In this document: positions 47,279 through 59,958 of the stretch, in pieces
Numbering within the stretch: the stretch's first letter is position 1
Layout: every line of letters starts with the position of its first letter
Origin: Turbatrix aceti
Taxonomy: Eukaryota > Nematoda > Chromadorea > Rhabditida > Panagrolaimidae
Reading direction: 5' to 3'
Length of the DNA: 64,000 bases
Assembly (NCBI GenBank): GCA_963969345.1
Contig: OZ017770.1
Span: 3,667,246-3,731,245, forward strand
Position numbers and translations under genes: made by a program
The notes under the pieces: model-generated
The model's database searches: none
What the model was told of the DNA's origin: nothing
The model's input: only the letters and a program-made list of their open reading frames with translations

Positions 47279-47921
47279 CTACTCGCTCGCGTCACTGGGC
47301 AGTCCTTCTCCCTCTTGCGTGCGACGGCTGCCGATGGGCTGGATGGCTTCAGCGGTGATGGAGGCGATGCGAGGGCTGCGGGTGCCATCGGGACGGACTT
47401 GACCACCTTCGTAATGGAGACGACCGGAGATGAAGACACGAGAACCTGCAAATAAAACAAACACAACTTCAAAATCCTGTCCAACCTTCCCTCAAAAACT
47501 CACCGCGCTGAATGACACGCTTGACAAAGTTAGCCTGTCCGCCGAAAACGTGGATGTTGTGGAGTTCGGTGTGCGAGCCATAGCTGCCATCGGCCTTACG
47601 GAAATCCACGTTGGTGAACATGTTGAAAGTGATGTACTCGGTTCCATTACGGCTCACACGGCTGATCGGGTTGTCGGCAACACCGCCGATGAGATCAATA
47701 CGATTCAGACTACAAAACGTATCAAATAATGAACGCTGGACACGGCAGACAACTCACGAGAAAGCGCCACGACGCTTCGGCTGCTGCTGATCTTGGAAAA
47801 TACCTTCGAGTTCCCGGGGCTTCGGCTTGTCGTCAGCGCGGACTGCAGTGGTGGCCAGGCCTCGCGAGAGCACGCGATTCACAACCGACGGAGAAGCACT
47901 GGTGATACACTTACGAAGCAT
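47279..47921 (-). CDS. mtss-1: mitochondrial single-stranded DNA-binding protein
   Basis: OB-fold SSB of the mitochondrial replisome. Exons: 47921-47758, 47709-47504, 47445-47279; 178 aa. The first ~30 residues (MLRKCITSASPSVVNRVLSR) are a basic presequence. OB-fold segments: LNRIDLIGGVADNPISRVSR, TEYITFNMFTN, THTEL-type HTELHNIHVFG, FVKRVIQRGSRVFISGRLHY and ASITAEAIQPI. The C-terminus is short and polar and lacks the bacterial acidic tip, as in animal mtSSB. A TTCTTCCTAG acceptor-like site lies nine bases before the ATG. Homology is clear; the symbol follows C. elegans. Confidence 0.94.
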
Positions 47922-48243
47922 GGTGTCAAACTAGGAAGAAAGCTAGGAGAGAATAGACAGCGACGAAAAAAGAATCGACAAAAAGCGAAGTAAAAAAAAC
48001 GCAGTAGAAGCTTCAAGGCTTTTATTTTCGTTGTCTGAGTATCACGATGCGCACGCGCTGCGTGGGACGTTTGTTTTGGACTGACGCGCTTTTATGCTGG
48101 TCATCTTTTTTGGGGGTTTATGACAGTTTTTTTTTTAAATTTTTGCCTTTCTTTGTCAAATGCATTTATTTTTCCTTTTATTCCTTCTTATTTATTTCTG
48201 TAAACATATTGAGATAAGATAGTCAGTAATTTTGGAAGCAGCG
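47922..48243. other. mtss-1 5' flank / CUB-VWA 3' flank, 322 bases
   Basis: T-rich; several TTTATT strings (AATAAA on the - strand) between 48160 and 48200 may serve the CUB-VWA gene. Confidence 0.5.
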
Positions 48244-49431
48244 TTAGACCCCGCAATTCGAAGGTCCCTTCTTGCAGATAGCCTCATTAATTTTGTCAGT
48301 GAGTAGAGTTAAATTATCATAGCTCGATGTAAAAGCAAAATCACTGGCGTAAGCCAGCTTTGAAAGCCTCGTAGAATTCACTGATCCCATGGCCACGGTA
48401 ATAACCTTTGTGTCTTGCTGATTTCGCAGAATATGGGCATACTCTTCTGCTTCATAAAAGTCTTGATCGTTACTGAAATATTTTTAAATATTATATTTTG
48501 TGTAAATGAGAAAACCCTACTTTGCATCATTAGAAATGAAGACGATCTGTACTTTTTGGATGCCCTCGCGATGGGTGAACACGCTCTGCTGCTGCTCCTC
48601 ATCACTACTGTACCGGAAGAGACTTTCTAAATCGTGAGTGTTGTTGCTTCCGAAGAGGAATGACGAATAATCCGATAGTCCTCGAATGTTTTCCTGTAAT
48701 TCTGTTGTTGTGCTGCTGTCATTTCCGGTATAAATGATAGCGTAGTCTGCCGAAACTTGAAGATTGATCATTGCTCTGGTTTTGGATCCGTTGATTGTCC
48801 AATTTGCTACCAAATTGTTCGCGATAAAATCTAGTTGTTTTTGATAATTAGCCGGAGTGCCAAGAGTGGCAAAACCATTGATTACGAGCAGGATATCCCG
48901 GTTGCAGGGGTAGGCAGCTAAAAAGTAGTTTTTTTTGTGATTTTCCTGAAAATAGAACAACTTACTTGAAACAGATTTGTAAGTCATGTTAAAACCAGAC
49001 TTTGTGATAACAAGATCTGTGGTGAATGTCATGAGCGCGAAACGATTCCGAGTATACAGAGGGCCGGTCGGCTTGTCTGCAGTCTTGTTTGGACCTCCAA
49101 ACTGGGCCAAAATCGGACTACTCAGCCCGTATCCGTCGTAGATGGTTACGTAATCGCCGACGGTGTCCACATCGTATGTCGCAAAGTTTATTTCCAGCAC
49201 ACTGCCAAATTCTGCCTGCAGCCAGTACCAGCACTTTATATTGCTTGGATAGCTACTGGGATAGTAAGGCGACGTAATGATACCTTCTGTGTAAAAATCA
49301 TTTTGATAGGGGCAACCTTCAAATCCAGGATCCGGCTTTCGTTGTAATACGTGAGGTGTTCTGGCTGCCGTGGCAAGATCCAGCAGAGCTATTAGACAGA
49401 CAGCCAACCGGTAATACATGGTGCTTTGCAT
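48244..49431 (-). CDS. secreted CUB plus VWA domain protein
   Basis: Nematode-type extracellular protein of 363 aa. Exons: 49431-48966, 48917-48521, 48472-48244. Signal peptide from MQSTMYYRLAVCLIALLDLA; an in-frame ATG at 49506 would add 25 His-rich residues and looks less likely. The CUB domain spans ~35-155 (GIITSPYYPSSYPSNIKCWY, DYVTIYDGYGLSSPIL). The VWA domain spans ~160-355 (DILLVINGFATLGTPANYQK, VQIVFISND, VITVAMGS). The VWA metal site is degraded: the usual DxSxS reads NGFAT. Several NxS/T sites suggest glycosylation. Such proteins are often innate-immune or cuticle-associated in nematodes; that is inference. Confidence 0.88.
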
Positions 49432-50150
49432 GTGGTTTTTTTCCGTGAAAGGGAAAAAGTGAGACTGACAATGATGAGGATGCTGATGATGATAAGCGTG
49501 ACCCATTCCGTTATCGGCTTATGCTTGCAATTTTTAAACCTTACTCAATGAGTAGAAGAAAAGTTATGCGATTTATGTATATAACTGCATAGTTATTGTA
49601 GAAGCAAAGAAGGCTAAAAAATGCTTTTACGACAGTTTTAGACGGCCTACAAATGTGAACGAACGAATACAAAGCGCTTTGATGTAATTAAGAGTTCAGG
49701 ATCAACGCACAGACGTAGTCTAATCCTTTTAAGAGGCTTGTTTTTTTTTTAGTAAATTACGAGATAATGTTAATAGTTTTGACTCATTGATGCTACACGT
49801 AGACAACGCTTTTGCCTCCTTTTTTGTTCTTCTGGGCTTTGATTTTTAACTTTATTATTTGCAGGCAAATTACAGCCTTGCTTTTTTTCACGTGATATTT
49901 AGTACCGAACTAAGCCTACAATTTGTTGCATTTTTTCTCGAATCGTTGTCTAAGAATTACAGTCTATTTATAAGGATTATTTCTAAGCCAAAAAGCATGT
50001 CTTTGTATCGTCTTTTTGTGGCTTTGCCCACGCTAAAATTGCATAGTTGCAAATTGCCACATACCGATTATTGTCTCTTTTAGGCATTTCCGACAAGATA
50101 CATAAATTGCTATTTATTGCTCGTTGTTTTGTAGAGATCACATTAGCAAG
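49432..50150. other. intergenic, 0.72 kb
   Basis: CUB-VWA promoter and 3' flank of the 7TM gene; TTTATT at 50113-50118 is a - strand poly(A) signal 33 bases past the 7TM stop. No gene. Confidence 0.5.
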
Positions 50151-51775
50151 TTACGTCGATGGTTCAGGCGAGTTGACGAGGAAAATTATGTCATCCGGAA
50201 AGTCAGATCCCTTTCGGGATAACGATCTCATAGACGAAGTATCAAAACTCCTACTGACTGTGAGATAATTTCTAAAATACAAAATTATTTCCTTCTTCGT
50301 TTTTTTAATTTGTTTTTCAACGACGAACCTCTGAGGCCTTCCTTGATTTTGTAACAGATAATCTTCCGGATTGACTTCGGTTGAGCTTATCGACGCATGC
50401 GAGTCACCGACATCCAAGTCGTCATCCTTGACAATCACGTAATAAGCTGTTAGGAGGGCGCCACAGTTTGCCGTTATTGTTGATATTGACAGCAGTGGCT
50501 GTAAGTGTCCAACGACGACCGACAAAAACGTGACTAAAATTGGCGCAAAGCTACCACTTATATGGCATCCCAAGGAAGCAAAACATACCGATGCTATCCG
50601 AGTGAAAATGGGTAACAGTAAGACTGAGCGTTGTAACTATGGCAGTGGGTACTTGTACAATGAGGAAAGCAATGGTAACGGCGTAAATTAGAATCCGAGT
50701 TTGGTCACGGGGTGATCGGCCAAAGCGGTTGCTGAAAAACTGCTTTTCAGGCAGAAATTTGTATAAAATGGTCCACTTACTGTCTGTTCATTCCTTCACA
50801 GTCTATGTTTGGTTCTCTGTTAAAACCCACGTGTAGCAATACGAGAATCGTACCTGGGAAGACGAACTGCACAAAAAAGTCCGCTAACGGCAAAAAGACT
50901 TTCCAAAATCTTCGATTGATGATGTTGATGAGTGAACCGTCTCTGACCATGCAGCGATTAGCCCAGTACGGGCCCGGCTCTGTGTCTAAAAGTACGCTAA
51001 ATTATATTTATCAATAAACAGGATTAGTCTCACCCATGCAAAAAGGATAAACGGCTGCTTCGTGTTCAAAAAATCTCAAAATGCCGAGTACAATACAGAC
51101 AAAAAATATAGTCCAAATGGCGCGTGAAAATCTCTCTACTGTTCGTAGTTTGAGGGTGTTTCTGTGATATTGTGTTAAAAAACGTGCAACGGCAAGCAGA
51201 ATACTGAACAGTGTCATCATGGTATCACTGGTGTGAGGAACAGCTTCCATGGTTGTCCGAAACATGTGACACATGACCACGGACTGATTGAGAGACCGTA
51301 TGCCATCGCCGATAATGTAATACCAAACGCTGAAAGGCAGAGGAGCAAGAATGCTTACCCAACCGCAGAAACAGAGCAGCCAGATCATTTGATACAGAGG
51401 ATTGGGCTATAACATGTGATTTAAAATAGATTACGACAAAAAATGGATGCTTACAAATCGACGGTCACCTTCTCGTTTTTCACGTTTACCCATACCGAGC
51501 ATAACTGCACTGAGTGGAGCAATAAGTGTGAGCACAAGCATTGGATATGCAAATCCATAAACGACCATATGCGACCAACCATTATTGATACGATTGAACA
51601 TGAATCCCACGTTTGCGGAGACAAGGCATCTTTTCTGGGAAAAATCAAAAAAATATCCATCGCCACAGCAACACTTTGCAGCACGCTGATCCTCGGTTGC
51701 ACATTGATCCGAAGGCAGGATAGAGATATTGTGTATTGTTAAATCGGCTTCACCATCGATAGTAGCCAATTGCAT
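50151..51775 (-). CDS. seven-transmembrane receptor (GPCR-like), unassigned
   Basis: 367-aa polytopic protein. Exons: 51775-51455, 51406-51034, 50985-50781, 50731-50589, 50533-50151. The N-terminal ~75 residues are Cys-rich and probably extracellular ([20 protein letters not shown]). Seven hydrophobic segments follow: [108 protein letters not shown]; and [26 protein letters not shown] after TM3 sits where class-A receptors have DRY, but no family is recognised. The last exon contains an in-frame GTTCG..TTTTAG stretch (57 bases) that could be a skipped mini-intron. Poly(A) signal 33 bases downstream. The ligand is unknown. Confidence 0.8.
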
Positions 51776-54439
51776 GTGAGAGGCACTGATTTGTCTGGCA
51801 AAACACTAGCAGTTGTACAATGGGGGGACGGCAGCAATAAACTAGCAACTATTATTTTTCAATCATTGATATAAGCTAAAGCATGAACACTGTTTGAGGT
51901 GTAATCTTGTTGCGAAGATCTGAGATTATACTTCTTAGCACAAAAATAGACGATTTAATACAGGGAGTAAAAATTTACAAGCTTCTGCTTGGTTCAAAAA
52001 ACGACCACACGAGTTGGAAAGGGTGGTGGCATCGGCGGCGTCGCGACACATAAGGGCTATTATCAAATGACTTATAAACCCGACTCGCACGGGAATTATA
52101 TCTTACCTGAGAACTCAAAATAATACGTTAGGATAACATACAGTTTAACGCAGTCAGATGCAATATTTGAGAGCATATACAGCGTGTATATGGACGTAAC
52201 CAGAAAAGGGCAAAAAAAAGAAAAGAAGCAAGCAATGAAAGGATTAGCATGTGTATGCGTGATAGGAGAAAGATTGATTTCAAAGTGTGAGATGTACAGC
52301 TTATTTGTCACACATTTACGCATACAAAAATTAATATTATCATGTTATTAAAAAATTAAAACGCTTTTCAAGAATTATTTTTTTGGTTTTATTGGTCTCT
52401 GTAAACACAAATATTTTGTTTTTATTATTTTGCAACATAAAAAAAATCAAATCGAGTGGCAGTCGTGGAAACTCTGGCATGCTTAAAAGTTAACGTACAC
52501 TTAGTATTCGTATATTTAATTAATGTTTTGAAAAATGAGGGGGGAATCAACGCATCAAATAGCTGAATAATTTTTGTTGTCGTACAAATTAGCTTTTTTG
52601 ACTAAAAATTCCATTATATGTTGGTTAAATAAAATGTGTTGTTTTATCATTTTTTCTAAAAAAAAACAAAAAAAGCAACAGAAGAACAATCATGACAAAT
52701 TGAGTTTTTTTTTCAGACTTTATTCGAATTGATAGACACAAAAAAGGACCCCGACGACGAATTCAACACTGCTCATGTTCGGAGAAAGTTTAGGCGTATT
52801 ATTTTTAGGATTTGTGTAGAAGAACAAAAAAAGAACACACAAAGACAAATGGAATGAATAAAAATGACAAGGACCAATTAGTCGGACATTTAAAATGCAA
52901 ATCATGAAAAAAAGTGGCAGTGTTGCCATTATTGTTTGAACCTACGAGAAGAGAAAACTCTTGATGACTCTTTTAACACATAAAAGATTAGTCAAATTGG
53001 CACGAGTGTATAACGATATCTGATACAAAATAGATATTTATTTTGTCGACACTAAATTTAAAACGAGAATCAAGTTTGTTACATGTCAACACATCCTCCC
53101 TCAAATCCCCGAGGATTGGTGACAGTGTTGGGCTGTGCCGATCAAAGTCTGCTTTGCGACGTTCTGTTTATGTCTAATCTCATGAGTATCAATCTGAACC
53201 ATACGGTTTTTTGCATCTTTTTTTTTCTGGAAAGCTGCACACCCTGTAGGCGATTGCTTCTGTCTTACCGTCGACTATAAAACTAAACTTGCAAACGAAG
53301 CGCATTCCAAGACATAACATCTCCAAAACGCTTGTATGAAATCTGAGTGCTTTTTTTCAATGCTTGACACAAGAATAATTGAATCAGTTCACTCTACACC
53401 AGCGTGATGCTACATACATCAAAGACTTACAAATATGAAATTCCTAATAATATTGTCCACTTTTTTTTGCTCTGTCATAATGAATAGACGACGCCAAAAT
53501 CGTCATGCGAAATTTTTTTTAGCAATCAAAGCATGTCTGGGTGCAGGAAAAAAATGAGGCACATAAAAGTAATTCCGATTGAAATTCAGAGGGCTTTTGA
53601 AGCTCATTGTCTTGCATTAGAAACAAATCAGGGCACAATGCGTCATTTGAATTCTCCTAACTTTGCGTGCAACGGTAGAAATTTCTCCGAACACAAATTT
53701 GCATCACTTTTTTTGTGCAGACTGGTAGTCTTCTACCAGATGAATGCCATTTATTACTGCAATTGGAAGTACTATGACGCCATTGAAGGTTACTTACTTA
53801 CTATATTAGTTAATAGAATACATGGAGACGTGAAGACGTGAAGACGCGTTAACGGCAACAAAATGGGGGTGGAACCTCTGCAAAAGATTACTAAAATTTT
53901 AAGACATTATGGTACATGTTGTAGGCATAGTGAGATAAATTTCTAATTTGTAATTGTGCTCATTTTGTTTATATTTTTGGCGATTGATGCCGATGTCCGA
54001 TTAAAGACGAAAACACTTGGACCCCTGTATTCTGCTCGAACATGTTGATGAACATTTTTTTCGTTTTTTTCTGCAACCTTGTCCCAAAAGCTTTCCAGGA
54101 ACTTTAAAGGATTCTATAAATCTCCAAACGAATTTCCGTAAACAGTTGAATCATTGTCTAGAGCATCTCAGTTCTCAAACCTAAGATTACCCCATTTATC
54201 ATTATGTCATCTAAATCTGCACACTTGAAGTATTAAATAACTGAATTCAATTTCCTAATTCATCTTTTATGTTTAAAACACAAAAACACAGTTTTTATAT
54301 GCTTGCGTTTTTATTTCTATTTTTATTTGGGTTGTTTGGAATGTTCACATGAGCAACCTGTGTTAAGTTGATTACATTATCGTATCCTGTTTTTCCTGTC
54401 CGTCTTTTGTTATACATTTGAATTGAAATGTATAATAAT
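51776..54439. other. intergenic, 2.7 kb, no gene supported
   Basis: AT-rich. A 69-codon - strand ORF (52929-52720) ends just before AATAAAG, which could mark a transcript end, but nothing else supports a gene. Confidence 0.45.
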
Positions 54440-54652
54440 AATCCAAAAAGCGCTCAACTCGGTGTTCAACAAGACGAAAACCAGACCACAGCAACGATGG
54501 GAAGAAGAAATCGCGACCAAAACGAATCGAGACATTTACACCTACGTGGACATCATTTGTGCCTCCTAACATCTGGTCTAATGATAACTAACCACTGAGT
54601 AATGGTGAAATAAAATAAAAAAAAAAAAAAAAAAAAAAAAAATCCAAAAAGC
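54440..54652 (+). mobile_element. 5'-truncated LINE copy with poly(A) tail and 12-bp target duplication
   Basis: Sequence 54452-54640 is the 3' end of the RTE-type element at 59959-63055: the last ~40 codons of its ORF, the stop (TAA after GTGCCTCC), the ATCTGGTCTAATGATAACTA 3'UTR, and a long A tail. It is flanked by AATCCAAAAAGC at 54440-54451 and 54641-54652, the expected target-site duplication. A handful of substitutions separate it from the long copy. Confidence 0.93.
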
Positions 54653-57426
54653 AGGAACATTTTCCCCTATAATCTCTTAATTTTCACATCGTCATTGTCC
54701 TCAACTCTTCGAGCACTGACTGAACTTATGTTTTGCTATTGATACGTTGTTCTATGTCAGGTTGACACGCAACAAATGAACCTCGTAATTTTTTTTCTAA
54801 TTGATGTTGTTTTTGTCATTTTCTTTACCGTTATGCCAAATATTTCGCTTGCCCACTGTTGACGAATCTTACTGAATGCAAATTGAGTCACCTTCTTCTA
54901 GTTGTGGTAAAGCAAGCGGAAATTGTTACCATACACCATTGACTACGTTGTTATTGTTAAGAAGTCATCCGTGTTCATTGTGGCACAGCTTTGAGTAAAA
55001 ACATGCCAACGCATGTCTAAAAAGTAATATTTGTCAAAACGCCAAAACATCGTTACCGAATTTATTCAATAAAATACCTTTTTGATCTGACATTATTCGT
55101 CCTTTGTTATCAGCAACTCCCGCCCCGAAAAAATAAATGTCCAGTTCTCCCGACAACTGACAACCTAATTCTATTTCCTCTTTGAATTTTGAAACATATA
55201 TAAGAAAGCACTTTTTAATGTGTTTTCTCCGTCAGCTAGCTGTACTTGAGTCAAACTGATGGCCTTATGTCCAGTTTCCTAAATTGCTGTGAACGACAAT
55301 TGTTCTATGTAACACATACCAGACGACAAACTCCAATCATGCTTCCTCTTGTAAGTTGTTTTACTCAATAATTTGTTTCTTGTTTTTTAATTTGGTCCGT
55401 CAAAATTTCAACGAATTTTGAACTTGGCATTGTTATGTTTTGGGAAGTGGAATAATGGAAAACAACAACATTTTTTTACGGCTTTTTGGGTACACTTCCA
55501 CTTATTTTTATTGCCCCAAAGTGCATTTTTCACAATTGAGTTAACAACTGTTACCATTGATATCCACGTGGCGGCGTTTTTTGCCCAGACGTAAAAGTAC
55601 AATGACAAATATTAAAATAATTGTGCTTCAAATAATTATGTCCTGTAATTTCTCTCCATGATTTGCTTAATCAACAAAACCGGATTCGGTAAAGTTAGGA
55701 GGGCAGACGAATGCAAAACATGATTTTACCGTAGAAAAAAACAACCTTATTAAGGATTGTGGTAAAGAACACTTCTTATCTATGTTTTATAAAGCTGTAG
55801 ACGAAATAATATTTCTTAAAATGTATCTGTAGACTTCTATGGCGTAAGAACGTCCGGAAGAAGATCGTTTGGTGTCCCAGACGGGGGTGCCACCGACGAT
55901 AGACCAGTCCGACCAGCGAGGTCAATCTTTTGTCCTGAATGAGGCCTACTGCTGTGTTGAGTTCAGAGAAACTATGTGAGAAACTGCAAAAAAATTTTGA
56001 GGCCGACTTCTTTTTGATCTTGAATGGCAAACCTTATTTTTTTTGCAGATGTTATTTCCGTTGAATTTGTACGCTGCTTGCGTTCATGAAAATTCAAAGA
56101 CGCATTATGCTGAATACCCCTGATGTTATTTGAGTTAAAAAAGTTTTAAAATTTGCCCTTTAGTCCGAATAATGCAGGGGAAAAGACTTTCAACTTGACC
56201 GGATTCTCAAAGCACAAAATACCGTTTTCTGGGGGTGTTTTAATCTTTCTGAATGACTACATATAATGTTTATTCGGGCATAGTTTCCTTGTTTGCAAGT
56301 TTTATGAACTACTTATTTCACCTCTTGACTTAGAAAAACTATTATGTTTTGACAATGGCATGACATCATTTTTTTAAACAAAATTGATGCATTTTGAATC
56401 AATTTTCACTAATTCATCATCTCGATTTTTTCCTGACCTTTTTTGTATTTTCCGGACTTTTTTGTATTTTTTTGGAAAATTAATTTGAAAAAATATAATT
56501 ATTTGCGCCACCGTTGCGTGCTTATGGTTACGTCAAAGCAGCATTCAGGTTTGACAACAATTTCAATAGTCTCCAGGTTTCTGAACAAAATTGTACCACA
56601 CAATGTCGCGTGCCTAAATGTGACACTTTCTGAGTGTCGGCGAAAAAAAGTGCTACACCTAGCTTGCTCCTTTTTATCAAAACAAAACTGAACCAAGCCT
56701 TTTCCGGTCTAGTCATAGTTGTGCCTGAAGAATCCAAACACTTTAAAAACAAAAATGTAAATATCAGTTTTTTGTCCAGCAAAACGTTAATCAATTTTGA
56801 AAAAATTATTTAGCCTCACCGAATAGCTATTTGCATGTAAAAAAATCATCTCATACTCCGGCATTGAGTCTTTCTTCTTCCAGTTGTCCGTTTTAGCGAT
56901 AGCTGCCAGTAAAAGCGATTCCTTGCATTATCAAATTAATATCAGAAAAGTTCTTCTTATTTTTTACACTTGTTGCACTCGCCCTTGTTCTTTTTACACC
57001 ATTTGTATCTAGAACAAGAATAACGAAACGAAATTCCTTAGTACTTTTATTTTGAACAAAACCCGCCTACTCTTCAAATTAGAAAGGCGACGAAAATTTA
57101 CGATAACAAGGGTCCTTTCCGAGAGTGCAGAAACCTTTTTTTTGCGAAAAACATGAGTCGAGTCAATAGCTTCTCAATATGCGGAGTTTTAATCAGATTA
57201 TGCTTGCTTCGAACATTTTAGTTCAGCTTTTTTAATTTACTCACAATTTATGGATTGAATTTTGTATTTTTAAACCAAAATATGTACTTGAATAAAAAAG
57301 CTAAAACTATATATTTCTTGATGTTATCTGTAAATATTTGAACACTGTGTTTTGTTTCATTTTTTTTCTTTTGAACTATTTATTCGCTCTTTTCAGCTTT
57401 TCAAGAAAAAAAACACAAACAAAACG
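54653..57426. other. intergenic, 2.8 kb upstream of globin gene
   Basis: AT-rich; ORFs are short and without family features. Promoter region of the globin gene by position. Confidence 0.5.
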
Positions 57427-59423
57427 ATGTCCTCATCGCTAACTTCGCCAGGAAGTATCATGTTACACACTGACAGGTAAGAATTCAAGAGTGCTTCTGA
57501 GTTCAGAAGGAATATGAATGATCTATTCTATTGTCCTCTACGTTATATAAATGGTTTAAAGAGTAGCACAAACGGCTCTGACATTTCTGTCCCCTGCATC
57601 CGTGTCTTCATTTTTTCTCCTAGCCCCACACTCATTCATCTGGCATAATGGAGCTTAATGAATGTCGCGCAAATTTTGTTTAAGTGATTTTGTCTTAAAA
57701 AAAACCATTGATTGCCATTTGAAGGATATTACAACAGCCAATTGCTTTTCATTTTTTATACTTTTTTGGAAAGCTGGAATGCAAAATTTGTTTCCACTTT
57801 AAAATTTTATGGGCGTGGAACACTGCCAGGATACAACATAACCAGTCGAGCACATATTCCAACTTTTGAGCTTAGTTTGCTTTTGTGGCCATATGATAGT
57901 CATATCATAACACGGGGGGTAGTAGTGATAGAGCATAGGAAACAGGCCAATTGAGTGTTGCGCCCATTTTTACTCCGTTACTCTTTTTTTTTCGCTAACT
58001 CACCGCCGCGTTGCCGCGCCGCATCCATGTTGGTTGTGGTGCCTATTTTTTTCCGGAGACAAAGTTTGGTTATCCAACACTTTGTTCTTTAATTTTAATT
58101 GGGCTTAAAATTAATGAAAAATAATTTCTTTTTATGTTGTCGAGTTTTCCGTTGCGGATGATTAAAGACGGAGGCTGCTGCTGCCATCCGCAGTTCACAC
58201 CTCGTCAGCATCATCCCCCTTTTTGTTTTTACGACGTTGTCGCTGATACTCTCTTTATGCATTGCTTTTTTTTCGGAGCAACGGGGGTTCCGCCGGAATT
58301 ACTTTTGTGTCCGTAATTGGCATTAGCAAGTTGTCTTAATCCGGGGGCATAGTGATGATGCTGATGATGAAAACTACGTAATTTCGGAGCACTTTGTAAT
58401 TGGCTCATTGGCATCTCTAAGTTTCTGCTTATTTAATGTTCTATTTTCAGTCCCATAGAAGTGGTATCAACGGGAGGCCAGCAGACATCAATAATGGAAT
58501 CGTTGGAGAGATTTACAATTGACGATAAGCGGGTATTACGTAAGACATGGAACATTGTTAGTCGAAATTTGAACGACATTGGTGGCAAAATCTTTGACAT
58601 GATCTTCAAGCAGAGTCCAGACACCAAGGCGGTAACTAATTTGTGATCACTGTTTTTTGCATCACTAATGAATGACTTGTTTTAGTTGTTTCCGTTCATG
58701 AAGAAAACAACCACGGGAAAGCACGAGAAAATGCCACCAGAAATGCAATTCCATGGTTTGAGATTTATGCAGGTATGTTTTTTTGCAGAGAACAGAAACA
58801 CGCGTAGACTTAATGTTTTTTATAGATAATTGAATCCACTATCAAATCCATCGACACTCCGCGAGATTTAGAACCCTTGCTGGACAATCTGGGACGCAGG
58901 CACGGCAGATTGACAGAAAAAACGGGGTTTAGGCCATATCATTGGTCCGTATTTATTGAATGTACTCTCTACCACTTCCGGCTATTAATTTCCAAAGTTG
59001 GTTTTTTTCTTCTTTTGTCCCAAAAAATAATGCATGCGTTCCGAACACTGTTCTTTTTCAGGATTCATCCTTTTCTCATGACGTCACAGCTACTGATAAA
59101 GCCGTTATTCTGTGGCGTACTGTGTTGAGGGCCATTATCAAACGCATGAAAGTTGGACTCGAACAGGATTTGAAGAATCGTCAAACTCACAGGGAAAACA
59201 GAATGAACACCAATCTCGAAAACGGTTTTGACCGTCGTAAGTTTGTTTGAATCTCATTCATAGATTATGAGCAGGTGAAACTGGAAAATAGAAAGTATGA
59301 AACCTTAACTGTATGCGTTTTTCAGTTCAAGTCCGAGACAAAAATCAAAGTGCTTCACGAACTCTTCTCAGCGCCAAATCGTCAACCGACGAATCGTCAT
59401 CATGCCATTCACCTTTCTTATAG
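57427..59423 (+). CDS. globin with N- and C-terminal extensions
   Basis: Haem-binding globin-fold protein of 253 aa, one of the diverse nematode glb family. Exons: 57427-57476, 58451-58631, 58686-58772, 58826-58996, 59062-59236, 59326-59423. The core is ~40-190: DDKRVLRKTWNIVSRNLNDI (A/B helices), KQSPDTKALFPFMKK (C/CD with Phe), distal His E7 in QFHGLRFM (H100), proximal His F8 in DNLGRRHGRL (H132), then G (HWSVFIECTLY) and H (AVILWRTVLRAIIKRMKVG) helices. The ~38-residue N-terminus and ~60-residue C-terminus are polar, Ser/Asn-rich extensions. Intron 1 is 974 bases; the rest are about 50-90. AATAAA at 59538-59543. Both haem-ligand positions are intact; a sensing rather than transport role is a guess. 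Confidence 0.92.
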
Positions 59424-59958
59424 CTTTGTTTGTTATAAATTGTCAAAAACCAAACAAAACATGATTGTACATTGTTTTACACGAAGAAAAACTTTCTAAA
59501 TTTGTTTTGTACAATATTTTTGTTCCTTGTGTTTTTTAATAAAAAAGTGTGCCGTTTTATCTCCATTTAAAGCTCTTTTTTTTGGACTTGTTCTTGCAAA
59601 TCTTGCTGTAACATTATGTGTTCTTCCGTGAAAGAAAATGTTGCCACTGTATAAACCGATTGGTGTGTAATTTATCATCATGCTTTTCCATCATTGTTTT
59701 CTGCTATTCCGCAAAAAAAGGAATAAAATACCACTAACCAAGAATACATTTTATGCATTGCAGGACTCTATAAAAAACATCAAAAAGAGATAAAAATATA
59801 AATATAAACTTGGTGTTGTGAAAGTGCACATTGTAGAAAATGAAACGGCATCTTCACGCTGGGACGACATCCGCCGTTCATAACCACATAAAGCGTTGTC
59901 CTTAAATTTATCCCCGTCGATAAAATTAAAATGCTTTGGCGTAACCCCATTGCATTTT
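59424..59958. other. globin 3' flank up to LINE 3' end
   Basis: Contains AATAAA at 59538-59543; otherwise nothing recognised. Confidence 0.5.

Noticed and set aside
52720..52929. 69-codon - strand ORF ending at AATAAAG
   Set aside because: Hydrophobic low-complexity content and no further exons; at most a 3'UTR.
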